The notes under the pieces: model-generated
The model's database searches: none
What the model was told of the DNA's origin: nothing
What the model saw: only the letters and a program-made list of their open reading frames with translations
DNA from: Psychroflexus salarius
GTDB lineage: Bacteria; Bacteroidota; Bacteroidia; Flavobacteriales; Flavobacteriaceae
Assembly: GCF_900129035.1 (NCBI RefSeq)
Contig: NZ_FQTW01000008.1
Coordinates: forward strand, 1-64,000
DNA length: 64,000 nucleotides
Direction of reading: 5' to 3'
Shown here: piece by piece, positions 53,930 to 63,315 of the stretch
Numbering within the stretch: the first letter of the stretch is position 1
How the letters are laid out: every line of letters begins with the position of its first letter
Position numbers and translations under genes: made by a program

Positions 53930-55062
53930 TATTGAAGCGGACTAAAAAAATGAAGATTGTAATTAGGTAATAATTCAGGATGAAAAATTTTCACTAAGTC
54001 TTTTAACACTAAATCAGGCCTGTTAGGTGCAAGCTCGTAAAATAAAACACCACCAGTTTCACCTTTCTGTTGAGCAACGCTGTAAACTGTCTTTTTGCTA
54101 AAGGCTTTAAATTTTTTATAATGTGGCTGGTCGTTTAGCATCGCTTCATAGCTTGTATAACTCCCTGGAGATATCCAAATATCGGCTTCACTGGCTTTAT
54201 TTAAAACACTTTCAAAAGCCAAAGCTAAGCTTCCAGAACCAGATATATTTTTATACATATAGTTAGCATTAGCGTCTTTAATAAATTGTGCTTGCCAACT
54301 TGTTCCATTTGGTAAATACCATTTATCATTATATAAACTACCGGAAATCACTTTAGGTTTATTTTTAGCAGTCTTGGCCAATTGTTTAGTTTTATGATAA
54401 GCATTTTCTATGGCTTCAAATTGTTGTTGTGCAAGTTTATTTTTATTAAACAAGGCGCCAAAAAACTTGATCCATTCGGCTTTTCCTAAAGGTGTAGATT
54501 CTACCCAATCGCCATTATATAAAATAGGAATTCCAGCTTTTTCAAAAACAGAATAAGCTTTATTTGCACCATCAACACTAAAACCTACAAAAACATCTGG
54601 ATTGAGGTTTAAAATGAGTTCGGTGGTAAGTTGTTGATTTTGGCCAACATCGGTTATTTTACCAGCTTTAATACGTTTACGAGCTGCTTTTGAAGAAATA
54701 AAATCAGTATTAGGAAAGCCGACTAATTTATTCAAAACACCTAAACTCTCAGCCGAAGGAATATGTGTTGTAGAACTTAGTATATAGCTTGAAATTGGAG
54801 TTGAAATGACTGCATCAAAATTTCCTTTATCTTGTTCATGGGTTGAAGTATATTGTACTAAATAGCGATAATTTTGTTTACTATTAGGCCATGGTTTTTC
54901 AACTTCTATAATGGCAAAATCTTTGTAAACTTCAATTGAAAATCCTTTGGCATGCTTGACGGAATAGCCTAATTGTTTTGATTCAATTTTAGTAGTTTCT
55001 TTAGAAGAATTTTGGCAGCCAAGTACGAAAGCAGTACATAAAATGTAAAAGAAATATTTCAC
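53929..55062 (-). CDS. ABC transporter substrate-binding lipoprotein (BtuF-like)
   Basis: The 377-residue lipoprotein (lipobox VLGC near residue 16) has the periplasmic-binding-protein type III fold: VGFPNTDFISSKAAR near the N-terminal lobe, LNLNPDVFVGFS, and a long connecting helix FNKNKLAQQQFEAIE. Relatives bind cobalamin, heme or siderophores. It heads the ABC operon and is divergent from the riboswitch-controlled receptor, which favours cobalamin. No riboswitch is seen on its own strand. Confidence 0.88.
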   Translation of the reverse strand: MKYFFYILCTAFVLGCQNSSKETTKIESKQLGYSVKHAKGFSIEVYKDFAIIEVEKPWPNSKQNYRYLVQYTSTHEQDKGNFDAVISTPISSYILSSTTHIPSAESLGVLNKLVGFPNTDFISSKAARKRIKAGKITDVGQNQQLTTELILNLNPDVFVGFSVDGANKAYSVFEKAGIPILYNGDWVESTPLGKAEWIKFFGALFNKNKLAQQQFEAIENAYHKTKQLAKTAKNKPKVISGSLYNDKWYLPNGTSWQAQFIKDANANYMYKNISGSGSLALAFESVLNKASEADIWISPGSYTSYEAMLNDQPHYKKFKAFSKKTVYSVAQQKGETGGVLFYELAPNRPDLVLKDLVKIFHPELLPNYNLHFFSPLQ

Positions 55063-55124
55063 TAACTTTTTTTAACAAATGTAAGATTATTTCGAGTTAT
55101 GATTAAAATTCAGAAGCTTTTGTT

Positions 55125-55132
55125 TACTTTTG
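55125..55132 (+). promoter_or_regulatory. -7 element of the cobalamin riboswitch transcript
   Basis: TACTTTTG matches TAnnTTTG and ends eight bases before the first bases of the riboswitch. Confidence 0.55.
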
Positions 55133-55140
55133 TTACGAAT

Positions 55141-55326
55141 TTGGTATGCTGAATTAGGGTTTAATTCAGCAATTAAAAGGGAATTTCGTTAAAATCGAAA
55201 GCTGTTCCCGCAACTGTAAGCTATGTGCACTTAGTGCATGTTTTGTAATTAAAAAACTTCAATAACCACTGTTTCATATAGAAATGGGAAGGTTTTTACA
55301 AAAACGCAAGCCAGGAGACCTGCCAT
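55141..55326 (+). promoter_or_regulatory. Cobalamin (AdoCbl) riboswitch
   Basis: The conserved core is complete and in order: AAAAGGGAA near 55176, GAAAGCTGTTCCCGCAACTGT near 55197-55217 (two segments), CCACTG near 55266, GGGAAGGT near 55286 and the B12 box AGCCAGGAGACCTGCC at 55309-55324. Downstream a small hairpin (AATCTT with AAGATT, 55345-55362) ends nine bases before the receptor start and may form the expression platform. It should lower synthesis of the TonB receptor and lipoprotein when cobalamin is plentiful. Confidence 0.95.
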
Positions 55327-55371
55327 ATTCTTAAATCAAGTCATAATCTTCGGGATAAAGATTGTACGTTT

Positions 55372-57207
55372 ATGAAACAGTTTAGAGCTCACATTTTTGT
55401 GTGCTTGTGTTTGGTTGTATCCTCTGCACTTGCGCAACTAGATAGTATTCAGCAATTAGACGAAGTCGTGTTAAGTGATCGTCAGTTGCAGCAATTTTCT
55501 GTAGGGCAAAATCTGATTGAAATTCCTGAATCAAGAAAGCGCATTACGGCTAATAAATTAAGCGATTTACTTCTCGAAAACTCAACTATTCACATTAGGC
55601 AAAACGGCTATGGAATGGTAGCTTCAGCAAGTTTTCGAGGCACAACCGCTCAGCAAACAGCCGTTGTTTGGAACGGTATTAACATAAATTCTCAATTTAA
55701 TGGCCAAACTGATTTTAACACCATGCCAACTTATGGCTATTCAGAGATTTCAATTCGTCCTGGTGGTGGCAGTTTACTCTATGGCTCAGGTGCAGTTGGT
55801 GGCAGTATTCATTTAAATAATCAACTGTATTTTAGAGACACAACTCAGGTTAAATTATTTTCTCAAATTGGTAGTTTTAATACTTTCGAAAATTTTATAG
55901 AAACTAAACATTCAACCGAAAAGACAAGCTTAAAGTTTAACTTAAATCGGTCTGCATCTGATAATGATTACCCGATTTTAGGAAGTTCTAGGACTAATTT
56001 AAACGGTCAATTTGAGCAGTGGTCGGCGCATTTAAGCTTTGCCTATAAATTATCACAAAATTCACAACTTAACTATCATGGTCAATTTTACGATGGTTTA
56101 CGACATTTTTCAGTTTTGCGTCCATCAGAAAATAAATCAAATTACAGCAATACAGATAGCCGAAACTTAATTGAATGGGAATATGATAAAAACGATTTTA
56201 AATCGGTTGTTAAATACGCGTTTTTGCATGAAGCATTTGAGTATAACCAGAATATTGAAACCAATTTAAGTACAGCTAATAAAGCCAATACACATCTTGT
56301 AAAAACTGAAGTTTACCAAAATTACGGTAAGCTAGATACCAATTTTAATATTTCAATAAAACAGACTGCTGCCGATGGCGATAATATTATAGATGAACAT
56401 ATACAGCATTTAAATTTTTCAACTTTATTAAATTATAATTCAAAATGGGCAACCTTAAGTCTTGGTTTAAGACAAGAATTTTCAAATTTCTTTGATAGTC
56501 CATTACTTTATACGATTGGCGCTGAACTTCCCGTAACTTCAGCTTACAATTTAAAATTAAGTCATTCAAAAAATTTCAGGCAACCCAGTTTAAACGATTT
56601 ATTTTGGGTAGAAGGGACAACCAACCTTCAACCTGAAACAGCACTTCAATATGAAGCCTCGCATCAATTTAACTTTAAACACCAATCTCTAAGTTTTCAG
56701 CTTACCGGATTTTTCAATGATATTTCTCAAATGATTAGGTGGTTACCAGACCAAACTTCAACTTGGAAACCCGAAAATGTTGATGAAGTAAAAACTTATG
56801 GCTTGACGACTTCAATTTCTAAAGAATTTAAGTTGATGCCAATTCACTTCAAAACACAGTTAAATTATGAATTTACTAAAGCTATTGATGCAAGAACCCA
56901 GCGACAACTCACTTTTACACCACAACATTCGGCTTTTTTAAATTTAGATTTACAGTATAAAACTTTTGCCTTAAATTTTACACAAACTTATACTGGTAAA
57001 GCTTTTACAAGAACAGATAACGCGCCTAATGAAATATTAGAGGATTTTTGGCTGAGCCATTTAAATCTTGCTTATCAACCAAAACAGATCGACTTTTTTA
57101 GTGTTAATATCGGTTTTAAAAATCTATTTAATCAAGCTTACCAAACCATAGAAAACCGACCAATGCCAGGTCACCAATTTTACGTAAACACAATTATTAA
57201 TCTATAA
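55372..57207 (+). CDS. btuB: TonB-dependent outer-membrane cobalamin receptor (BtuB-like)
   Basis: The 611-residue receptor has a signal peptide ending SALAQ. A plug domain (about 25-150) includes RGTTAQQTAVVWNGININSQ (two parts), and a 22-strand barrel ends PGHQFYVNTIINL. It has no carboxypeptidase-like N-terminal domain and is as short as BtuB. The cobalamin riboswitch directly upstream gives the substrate. The gene for a BtuG-like lipoprotein starts 9 bp later, in the same transcript. Confidence 0.93.
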   Translation: MKQFRAHIFVCLCLVVSSALAQLDSIQQLDEVVLSDRQLQQFSVGQNLIEIPESRKRITANKLSDLLLENSTIHIRQNGYGMVASASFRGTTAQQTAVVWNGININSQFNGQTDFNTMPTYGYSEISIRPGGGSLLYGSGAVGGSIHLNNQLYFRDTTQVKLFSQIGSFNTFENFIETKHSTEKTSLKFNLNRSASDNDYPILGSSRTNLNGQFEQWSAHLSFAYKLSQNSQLNYHGQFYDGLRHFSVLRPSENKSNYSNTDSRNLIEWEYDKNDFKSVVKYAFLHEAFEYNQNIETNLSTANKANTHLVKTEVYQNYGKLDTNFNISIKQTAADGDNIIDEHIQHLNFSTLLNYNSKWATLSLGLRQEFSNFFDSPLLYTIGAELPVTSAYNLKLSHSKNFRQPSLNDLFWVEGTTNLQPETALQYEASHQFNFKHQSLSFQLTGFFNDISQMIRWLPDQTSTWKPENVDEVKTYGLTTSISKEFKLMPIHFKTQLNYEFTKAIDARTQRQLTFTPQHSAFLNLDLQYKTFALNFTQTYTGKAFTRTDNAPNEILEDFWLSHLNLAYQPKQIDFFSVNIGFKNLFNQAYQTIENRPMPGHQFYVNTIINL

Positions 57208-57216
57208 ACACACATC

Positions 57217-58251
57217 ATGAACATTAAATTATTTTTTTTATCAATTTTCAGCTTTTTAATCCTTACGTCTTGTAGTGACGATGATTTTGGTATTCCGGTA
57301 GAATTAGAAGGCGATTTTGCCAATGGCATTTTTATTTTAAATGAAGGTAATTCAGCTGGCGGAAGTTTAAGTTTTATGACTTCAGATTTTTCAGAAATTA
57401 CTCAAAATGCCTATCAAAGCGTTAATCCTGACGATGATTTAGGTTTATTTGTTCAATCGATTTTTTTTGATGAACAATTTGCGTACATCATTTCCAATGG
57501 TTCAAACATGATTACCATTGTTAATCGCTACACTTTAGAATTTGTAGACCGTATCGATAGTGGTTTAAACGTTCCGAGGTACGGCCTTATCTTAAATGGC
57601 AAGGCTTATGTTACCAATCAGGCTGATTTTTCGACTACTGCTGATGATTATGTCGCCGTAATTGATCTTGCATCAAGAACCTTAGAAAATACCATTGTTT
57701 TAGGCAATTATGCTGAAAAAATTTATGAATTTGAAAATAAAATTTATGTTCAGAATGCTAGCTATGGCTTTGGTAATCAGATTTCAAAACTGAATATTGA
57801 AAACCAGACGGTAGAGCAAAATTTAAGTTTTTCTTCGGCCATTTCAGATACATATTTAAGCAATGGTAACCTTTATGTCTTGGCTCAAGATGAAATCACT
57901 CAAGTAAACCTCACCAATTTCCAAACATCATCAACATGGAGTTTAGCTGAGACTCACGTTGGGGCTTCACGTTTAGCAGTTGAAGGTAACGCGATTTATT
58001 TTACCAGTAGCAATTCGGTTTACAACTTCACAACCTCTGATGATACTATTTCGGAAACAGCATTATTTAATTATGAAACTACTTCAGCTTTTGGTACATT
58101 TTACGGTTTTGATGTGCATAATGGCTTCATTTATCTATCCGATGGAGCTGATTTTGCTTCAAATGGCTTTATTCAAATTAGAAACTCACAAGGAGATTTA
58201 ATTAAAGAACAGGAAGTCGGCATTGGGCCAAACTCTTTTTATTTTAACTAG
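57217..58251 (+). CDS. BtuG-like surface lipoprotein (DUF5074/YncE-type beta-propeller)
   Basis: The 344-residue lipoprotein has the lipobox LTSC, then SDDD, an acidic patch right after the Cys that matches the export signal of surface lipoproteins in Bacteroidota. The rest is a repeating beta pattern (FILNEGNSAGGSL, YIISNGSNMITIVNR, VAVIDLASRTLENTIVLG and similar blades) of a seven-bladed propeller. Bacteroides BtuG has this fold, binds B12 very tightly and caps BtuB. Gene position after btuB under a B12 riboswitch supports the same role. Confidence 0.83.
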   Translation: MNIKLFFLSIFSFLILTSCSDDDFGIPVELEGDFANGIFILNEGNSAGGSLSFMTSDFSEITQNAYQSVNPDDDLGLFVQSIFFDEQFAYIISNGSNMITIVNRYTLEFVDRIDSGLNVPRYGLILNGKAYVTNQADFSTTADDYVAVIDLASRTLENTIVLGNYAEKIYEFENKIYVQNASYGFGNQISKLNIENQTVEQNLSFSSAISDTYLSNGNLYVLAQDEITQVNLTNFQTSSTWSLAETHVGASRLAVEGNAIYFTSSNSVYNFTTSDDTISETALFNYETTSAFGTFYGFDVHNGFIYLSDGADFASNGFIQIRNSQGDLIKEQEVGIGPNSFYFN

Positions 58252-58274
58252 ATAAAATTTTGTTGATTAAAGTT

Positions 58275-58298
58275 AAGCCACTTTCGGGTGGCTTTTTT
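58275..58298. terminator. Bidirectional terminator after the B12 receptor operon
   Basis: AAGCCAC (58275-58281) pairs with GTGGCTT (58288-58294) around TTTCGG, with a T-run after it. The 3' end reaches the stop region of the convergent sugar transferase gene. Confidence 0.85.
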
Positions 58299-59673
58299 AT
58301 TGACCTCGAAAAAAGATAACCGTACTTAAAGTTTTAACAATAATTCTAAAATCTATAAATGCGCTACGGTGTTTTATATAATATAAATCATATTGAAGCT
58401 TTTCGATGGTTTCAGCATCACTTGAAGCGTATTTAGCATTTACTTGAGCCCAACCGGTTACACCTGGTTTTATGACGTGTCTAATTTCATAAAACGGAAT
58501 TGTTTTGGCTAACTCTTTTACAAATTCTGGGCGCTCAGGTCGCGGGCCAATTAGGCTCATGTCGCCTTTCAGAATATTGATAAACTGTGGGATTTCATCT
58601 AATCTTGTTTTACGTAAAAACTTACCAAACTTTGTTATTCGCATGTCATTTTTAGTAGCCCATTGCGCACCATAAATTTCAGCATTTTTTATCATTGAGC
58701 GTAACTTGATAATTTTAAATGCTTTGCCGTTTTTACCGATTCTTTTTTGAGAATAAAATAGAGGACCACGATTAGCAACTAAGTTACCAATTAATACGAT
58801 TGGTAAAAGTAGTGAAGCACTCAGCAAACCTAAAGTGCTAACTGTAATATCTAAGCTTCTTAAAAACAGCAAATAGAGCTTGTTTTGATTGTTTCTGCTG
58901 AACGGGAAATAGCAATAAAAATCATTACCAATATGCTGTACAGGTACTTTGTTGGTCAGTTCTTCGTAGACATGAGAATAAGATTTAATTGGATAGCCAA
59001 TTTGAAGCAGTGGCAGAAGTAATTTTTGTAATTCAGTGCTGACACCTCTAAATGAATTTGTGACAACGATTTCACTGATTTTGTAATCTTCTAAAAGCTT
59101 TTCAAGATTATTTTTGTCAAATTCAATACATTTTTCAGCATTTTGTGGCTGCTGTGAGAAATAACCGACAACTTCATAATTGGGATCAAAAATTTGAAGT
59201 TCTTTTTTAATTGAGTCAGCATCAAAATCGTCACCAATGAGTAATGCACGTTTATAAAATCTTGGCGAAGCTATTAAGCCAATATAAGCAATACGCCAAA
59301 TGAAAATGCTGATGTAAATAACGACAAAAAAGATGAGTATCTGTAGTCTGTTTTCAGGTAATTGAGGTGTTAAAATTGGCGTAAAAAGGTAAAATGCAAC
59401 TGTAAAAAATGTTGTGAGTAAAAGGTTTTTTGCGGTTGTAAATCTAGACTCTGCATTGCGTAAGTGATAAATTTCGAAAACAGTGCCAAAACTAAAAATA
59501 TAAAAAGCCAGTACAACGATATTAATCGCATAACTTTGATAAAATGTAAAATAGTTAAAAAAATCAAAACGCGAAACCACATATAGACACGACCAAGCTA
59601 CTATTATATCAATAATTCTTAGCAATATCTTACGCTCAGATATTTCAAAATGAGTTCCTTTTTTAAGAGGCAT
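58297..59673 (-). CDS. Polyprenyl-phosphate sugar-1-phosphate transferase (exopolysaccharide initiation)
   Basis: The 458-residue inner-membrane protein has about four N-terminal helices, a central CoA-binding-like domain (about 140-250) and a C-terminal bacterial sugar transferase domain. That domain carries GPLFYSQKRIGKNGKAFKIIKLRSM (two parts), TRLDEIPQFINILKGDMSLIGPRPERPEF (two parts) and GWAQVNAKYA. It transfers a sugar phosphate to undecaprenyl phosphate, starting capsule or exopolysaccharide synthesis. No other polysaccharide gene is adjacent. Confidence 0.93.
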   Translation of the reverse strand: MPLKKGTHFEISERKILLRIIDIIVAWSCLYVVSRFDFFNYFTFYQSYAINIVVLAFYIFSFGTVFEIYHLRNAESRFTTAKNLLLTTFFTVAFYLFTPILTPQLPENRLQILIFFVVIYISIFIWRIAYIGLIASPRFYKRALLIGDDFDADSIKKELQIFDPNYEVVGYFSQQPQNAEKCIEFDKNNLEKLLEDYKISEIVVTNSFRGVSTELQKLLLPLLQIGYPIKSYSHVYEELTNKVPVQHIGNDFYCYFPFSRNNQNKLYLLFLRSLDITVSTLGLLSASLLLPIVLIGNLVANRGPLFYSQKRIGKNGKAFKIIKLRSMIKNAEIYGAQWATKNDMRITKFGKFLRKTRLDEIPQFINILKGDMSLIGPRPERPEFVKELAKTIPFYEIRHVIKPGVTGWAQVNAKYASSDAETIEKLQYDLYYIKHRSAFIDFRIIVKTLSTVIFFRGQ

Positions 59674-59776
59674 TTTTGGTTAGTTTAATACAAATTTAAA
59701 AAAATAATGATAGTACTTTGCATTTTATTATAATTACGAAGAATTATAAATTTAGGTTCACTTTTAAACAAATAAA

Positions 59777-61348
59777 TTGAAAACATTACTTTACTATATT
59801 CTATCAGGATTTCTACTAGCTTTTGCATGGCCAACTAATGGATTTAGCTTATTGATTTTTATTGCTTTTGTACCACTTCTATTTAAGAATTATAATTTAG
59901 TTAAACACGGCTATTCCCATACAAAACTTTTCTTTTTAAATTATTTGAGTTTTGTTGTATGGAATTTTATTTCTACAGGTTGGCTATATTACTCTTCAAG
60001 TTTTGGGATGCTATTTGCAGTTTTGGTCAATAGTGCGTTGATGAGTCTTGTGATGTTAGTTGTTATTAAATTTATTAAAAAACTAAACTTCATAGCTTCA
60101 GCAAGTTTGTTTATAAGTTTATGGCTTTCGTTTGAATATCTGCATTATCACTGGGAGTTTTCTTGGCCATGGTTAACTTTAGGAAACGTGTTTTCAGAAT
60201 CGATTAGTTTTATTCAATGGTATGAATATACAGGTGTTTTTGGCGGATCGCTTTGGGTGTTATTAGTTAACATAGTTATTTTAAAATCTGTGTTATTATT
60301 CAATCAATACAAGGAAAAAGCGATTATCTATAGAGCTATTTTTAAAACAGTTTTGCTTGTTGGTTTACCTATTGTTTTAAGTGTTTTAATTAAGCCAAGC
60401 ACTTCAACTAAATCGTATATCGAAACCATTGTTTTGCAGCCTAATATAGATCCTTATGAAGAGAAATATAATTTAACAGATGCCCAAATAAAGCAACAAC
60501 TTTTAGAACAAGTGATGCCATTATTAAAGCCAGAGCATAGGCAACTGATTTTAGCACCAGAAACGGTTTTTGCTAATGGTACCGAATTTAAAAGTTATAA
60601 GTATTCTCACGCCAAAGATTTTACTAAACAAGTTTTATTAAAAAATCCGAATGCCCAAATATTAATGGGAATTTCTGCTTATGAGCTCATTAGGGACCAA
60701 TCTCAATTAACACTTCAAAGCAATTATTTGAGAAAAAATTTGTGGTATAATGATTACAACTCTGCCGTCTTTCAAAATAAAGATACTTTAAACTTTTATC
60801 ATAAATCAAAGTTAGTGGTCGGTGTAGAAAATTTTCCTTACAAAGGCCTATTAGAACCAATTTTAGGCAATGTTATGCTTGATTTAGGTGGCACTGTAGC
60901 GACTAAAACCACTCAGGCTAATCGCGAAGTTTTCTCTACAAATACCGACCTAAAAGTGGCACCCATTATTTGTTATGAATCTGTTTACGGCGAGTATGTA
61001 ACAAATTACGTGAAAAATAAAGCCAATGTTTTAGCCATTATCACCAACGATGCTTGGTGGGATGATACTCAGGGATATCAGCAACATTGGAGTTACGCCA
61101 AGCTTCGAGCCATCGAAACGAGAAAAGCAGTTGCTAGATCAGCTAATACAGGAATTTCAGGTTTTATCGATCGTGATGGAAGCGAACTAAGTCGATCAAA
61201 ATATAATACCAAAACAGCACTGGTTGAAAAACTACCAATTTATACGTCTGAGCCTACCTTTTATGTAACTTACGGTAATGTAATTCCAAGATTAGCTTTG
61301 TTACTGGCAGGGTTAATTGTGTTATTTTCAATTACGAGACGGCGTTAA
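59777..61348 (+). CDS. lnt: Apolipoprotein N-acyltransferase
   Basis: The 523-residue inner-membrane enzyme adds the third acyl chain to lipoproteins. About six helices precede a nitrilase-like periplasmic domain with the triad Glu in LAPETVFANG, Lys in YHKSKLVVGVENFP and Cys in PIICYESVYGEY. The N terminus has FAWPTNGFSLL as in the family. The start is TTG at 59777; no upstream in-frame ATG is available. The 3' end overlaps convergent pssA by 4 bp. Confidence 0.95.
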   Translation: MKTLLYYILSGFLLAFAWPTNGFSLLIFIAFVPLLFKNYNLVKHGYSHTKLFFLNYLSFVVWNFISTGWLYYSSSFGMLFAVLVNSALMSLVMLVVIKFIKKLNFIASASLFISLWLSFEYLHYHWEFSWPWLTLGNVFSESISFIQWYEYTGVFGGSLWVLLVNIVILKSVLLFNQYKEKAIIYRAIFKTVLLVGLPIVLSVLIKPSTSTKSYIETIVLQPNIDPYEEKYNLTDAQIKQQLLEQVMPLLKPEHRQLILAPETVFANGTEFKSYKYSHAKDFTKQVLLKNPNAQILMGISAYELIRDQSQLTLQSNYLRKNLWYNDYNSAVFQNKDTLNFYHKSKLVVGVENFPYKGLLEPILGNVMLDLGGTVATKTTQANREVFSTNTDLKVAPIICYESVYGEYVTNYVKNKANVLAIITNDAWWDDTQGYQQHWSYAKLRAIETRKAVARSANTGISGFIDRDGSELSRSKYNTKTALVEKLPIYTSEPTFYVTYGNVIPRLALLLAGLIVLFSITRRR

Positions 61349-62061
61349 ATCCTTTTTTTTAAATTTAATACGAGATTAAGCAAAATGTAAAACCCAATAA
61401 TCAAAGGGATTGCCTTCAGCTGAAGTGTGATTAAAAGTATAATTGAAACAACGATTATTACATACCGAAACCAGTTTTCATTTAGATTGAAATTAGAAAA
61501 TTTAAACGAAAACAAGGCTAAGTTTGCATTCAGTAAATAACTGCTAACTAAAGTCAATAAAAGTAAAGTTTCAATTTTAAAACCAAATTGAAGCGGTTCA
61601 GTTAAAATAGCGACACTAATAATTAAAATGGCATTTGCCGGCGTTGGTAAACCAATAAAATTCTCAGTTTGGGCTTCATCAATATTAAATTTTGCTAAGC
61701 GATAGGCCGAAGCTAGAGTAATTAAAAAACCCAACAAAGCAAGACTGTCTAAAGTAAAAAAATCGAAATTAGATAAAGAAAAATCAGGATTTATTGTAGT
61801 TCCTATTAATTGAAACATCACTAATCCAGGAACAAATCCACTAGTAACCATATCGGCTAAAGAGTCTAATTGAAGTCCTAATTCGCTGCTAACTTTTAAA
61901 ATACGAGCAAAAAACCCATCAAAAAAATCAAAGAAAATCCCTAAAAACACAAAAAAACCAGCCCATAAATAATCACCTTGAAATGCATAAATACTAGCCA
62001 AACAACCTGAAAATAAGTTGAGTAAAGTGATGATATTTGGGATTTGAGCCTTTAGATTCAT
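61345..62061 (-). CDS. pssA: CDP-diacylglycerol--serine O-phosphatidyltransferase
   Basis: The 238-residue inner-membrane enzyme makes phosphatidylserine. It has the CDP-alcohol phosphotransferase motif, read here as FFDFFDGFFARILKVSSELGLQLDSLADMV split over two helices, matching DG-x2-AR-x8-G-x3-D-x3-D. It also has GLPTPANAI, typical of PssA. About eight membrane helices are predicted. The promoter region is shared with the divergent PorV/PorQ-family gene. Confidence 0.93.
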   Translation of the reverse strand: MNLKAQIPNIITLLNLFSGCLASIYAFQGDYLWAGFFVFLGIFFDFFDGFFARILKVSSELGLQLDSLADMVTSGFVPGLVMFQLIGTTINPDFSLSNFDFFTLDSLALLGFLITLASAYRLAKFNIDEAQTENFIGLPTPANAILIISVAILTEPLQFGFKIETLLLLTLVSSYLLNANLALFSFKFSNFNLNENWFRYVIIVVSIILLITLQLKAIPLIIGFYILLNLVLNLKKRI

Positions 62062-62154
62062 CCTAGAGTTTTTTAATTATAATTAAAACAATTTTGTGAA
62101 TGCAAGTTTACAGAATTTAAGACATAATTACTATTGTAGCTCTTTAAAACGCAA

Positions 62155-62162
62155 TATATTTG
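62155..62162 (+). promoter_or_regulatory. Candidate -7 element for the PorV/PorQ-family gene
   Basis: TATATTTG matches TAnnTTTG, 28 bp upstream of the GTG start at 62191. Confidence 0.5.
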
Positions 62163-62190
62163 AACTTTTTAAGTTTAAATCTAAAAAACT

Positions 62191-63261
62191 GTGCCTAAGC
62201 AACTATTGCTTTTAAGTATTTTAATGATTAGTGCTTTCAGTAGCGCACAAAGCTCACGGAAATATTCTAATGAGTTTTTAAATATTGGCGTAGATGCAAG
62301 AGCATTTGGTATGTCTAACGCTATGACTGCCATTAGCAAAGATGTAAATGCTGTGTATTGGAATCCTGCTGGTTTAACTCAGCTTGAAGACAATCAAATG
62401 AGTTTAATGCATGCCAATTATTTCGCCAATATTGCCACTTACAATTACGCTGCATTTGCCAAACCAATAGACGATGTTTCATCTTTTGGTATTAGTGTTA
62501 TTCGGTTTGGAGTAGATGATATTTTAAACACAACCCAATTAATTGATGATCAAGGTAATATCGACTATAATCGTATCAGTTTATTTTCAACAGCCGATTA
62601 TGCCTTTACGTTTTCATATGCTCGTAAAATGAGACTACAAGGCTTTTCGTATGGCGTGAATGCTAAAATAATTAGACGTGTTATAGGAGATTTTGGATCA
62701 GCTTGGGGGTTTGGTTTCGACGCAGGTATTCAATTTAAATCTAATTCTTGGGAGTTTGGCATTATGGCAAGAGATATTACAACTACCTATAATTCATGGA
62801 CTTTTGATGAAGAACAACTCGAAACAATTCGTGCTGCAGTTGAAGGTCAAAACCAGAGTATACCTGAAGATACTGAAATTACTTTACCAAAATTAGAATT
62901 GGGTATTGCTAAATCTTTTGAAATTAATAGAGATTTTAGCATGTCTACAGCGTTAAATCTTAATACACGTTTTGCACAAACCAATGACTTAATTTCAACT
63001 TCAAATATAAGTATGACTCCAGCATTTGGTTTCGACTTAGGTTACATTAACATGATTTATTTGCGTGGTGGTGTTGGTAATTTTCAAACCATAACGCAGC
63101 TTGATGGAAGCGATAATATAGGATTTCAACCTAACATAGGTGTTGGTTTCGTGTACAAAGGCATTCAAATTGATTATGCTTTAACCGATATTGGTGATCA
63201 AAGCGCTTCATTATATTCAAATGTGTTTTCACTTAAAATTGATTGGCAGTTTTTCAGATAA
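62191..63261 (+). CDS. PorV/PorQ family outer-membrane protein
   Basis: The 356-residue protein has a signal peptide ending FSSAQ, then the family start SRKYSNEFLNIGVDARAFGMSNAMTA (two parts) with AVYWNPAGL. A FadL-like 14-strand barrel follows and ends in an aromatic residue pair (WQFFR). PorV and PorQ-type proteins serve the type IX secretion system, PorV as a shuttle for sorted cargo; whether this is PorV itself or a paralogue cannot be decided here because porU, gldJ and sov are not adjacent. The start is GTG at 62191. Confidence 0.87.
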   Translation: MPKQLLLLSILMISAFSSAQSSRKYSNEFLNIGVDARAFGMSNAMTAISKDVNAVYWNPAGLTQLEDNQMSLMHANYFANIATYNYAAFAKPIDDVSSFGISVIRFGVDDILNTTQLIDDQGNIDYNRISLFSTADYAFTFSYARKMRLQGFSYGVNAKIIRRVIGDFGSAWGFGFDAGIQFKSNSWEFGIMARDITTTYNSWTFDEEQLETIRAAVEGQNQSIPEDTEITLPKLELGIAKSFEINRDFSMSTALNLNTRFAQTNDLISTSNISMTPAFGFDLGYINMIYLRGGVGNFQTITQLDGSDNIGFQPNIGVGFVYKGIQIDYALTDIGDQSASLYSNVFSLKIDWQFFR

Positions 63262-63294
63262 TTGGAAATTTTCAAATAATGTTGGAATATTTCC
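63262..63294 (+). promoter_or_regulatory. Tandem operator-like repeats upstream of the S24 repressor
   Basis: TTGGAAATTTTC (from 63262) and TTGGAATATTTCC (from 63282) are near-palindromic repeats exactly 20 bp apart. They lie over and just upstream of the -33 TTG (63282-63284) of the repressor promoter, which fits autoregulation. Confidence 0.45.
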
Positions 63295-63304
63295 TTTTTT
63301 CAGC

Positions 63305-63312
63305 TATATTTG
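63305..63312 (+). promoter_or_regulatory. -7 element placing the S24 repressor on a leaderless transcript
   Basis: TATATTTG matches TAnnTTTG and ends three bases before the ATG at 63316. A TTG at 63282-63284 is 20 bp upstream, a good -33 spacing. Confidence 0.6.
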
Positions 63313-63315
63313 AAT

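Noticed and set aside
55345-55362. Hairpin before btuB as an intrinsic terminator of the riboswitch
   Set aside because: The 6-bp AATCTT/AAGATT stem has weak pairing and no T-run after it, so control by start-site masking is more plausible than termination.
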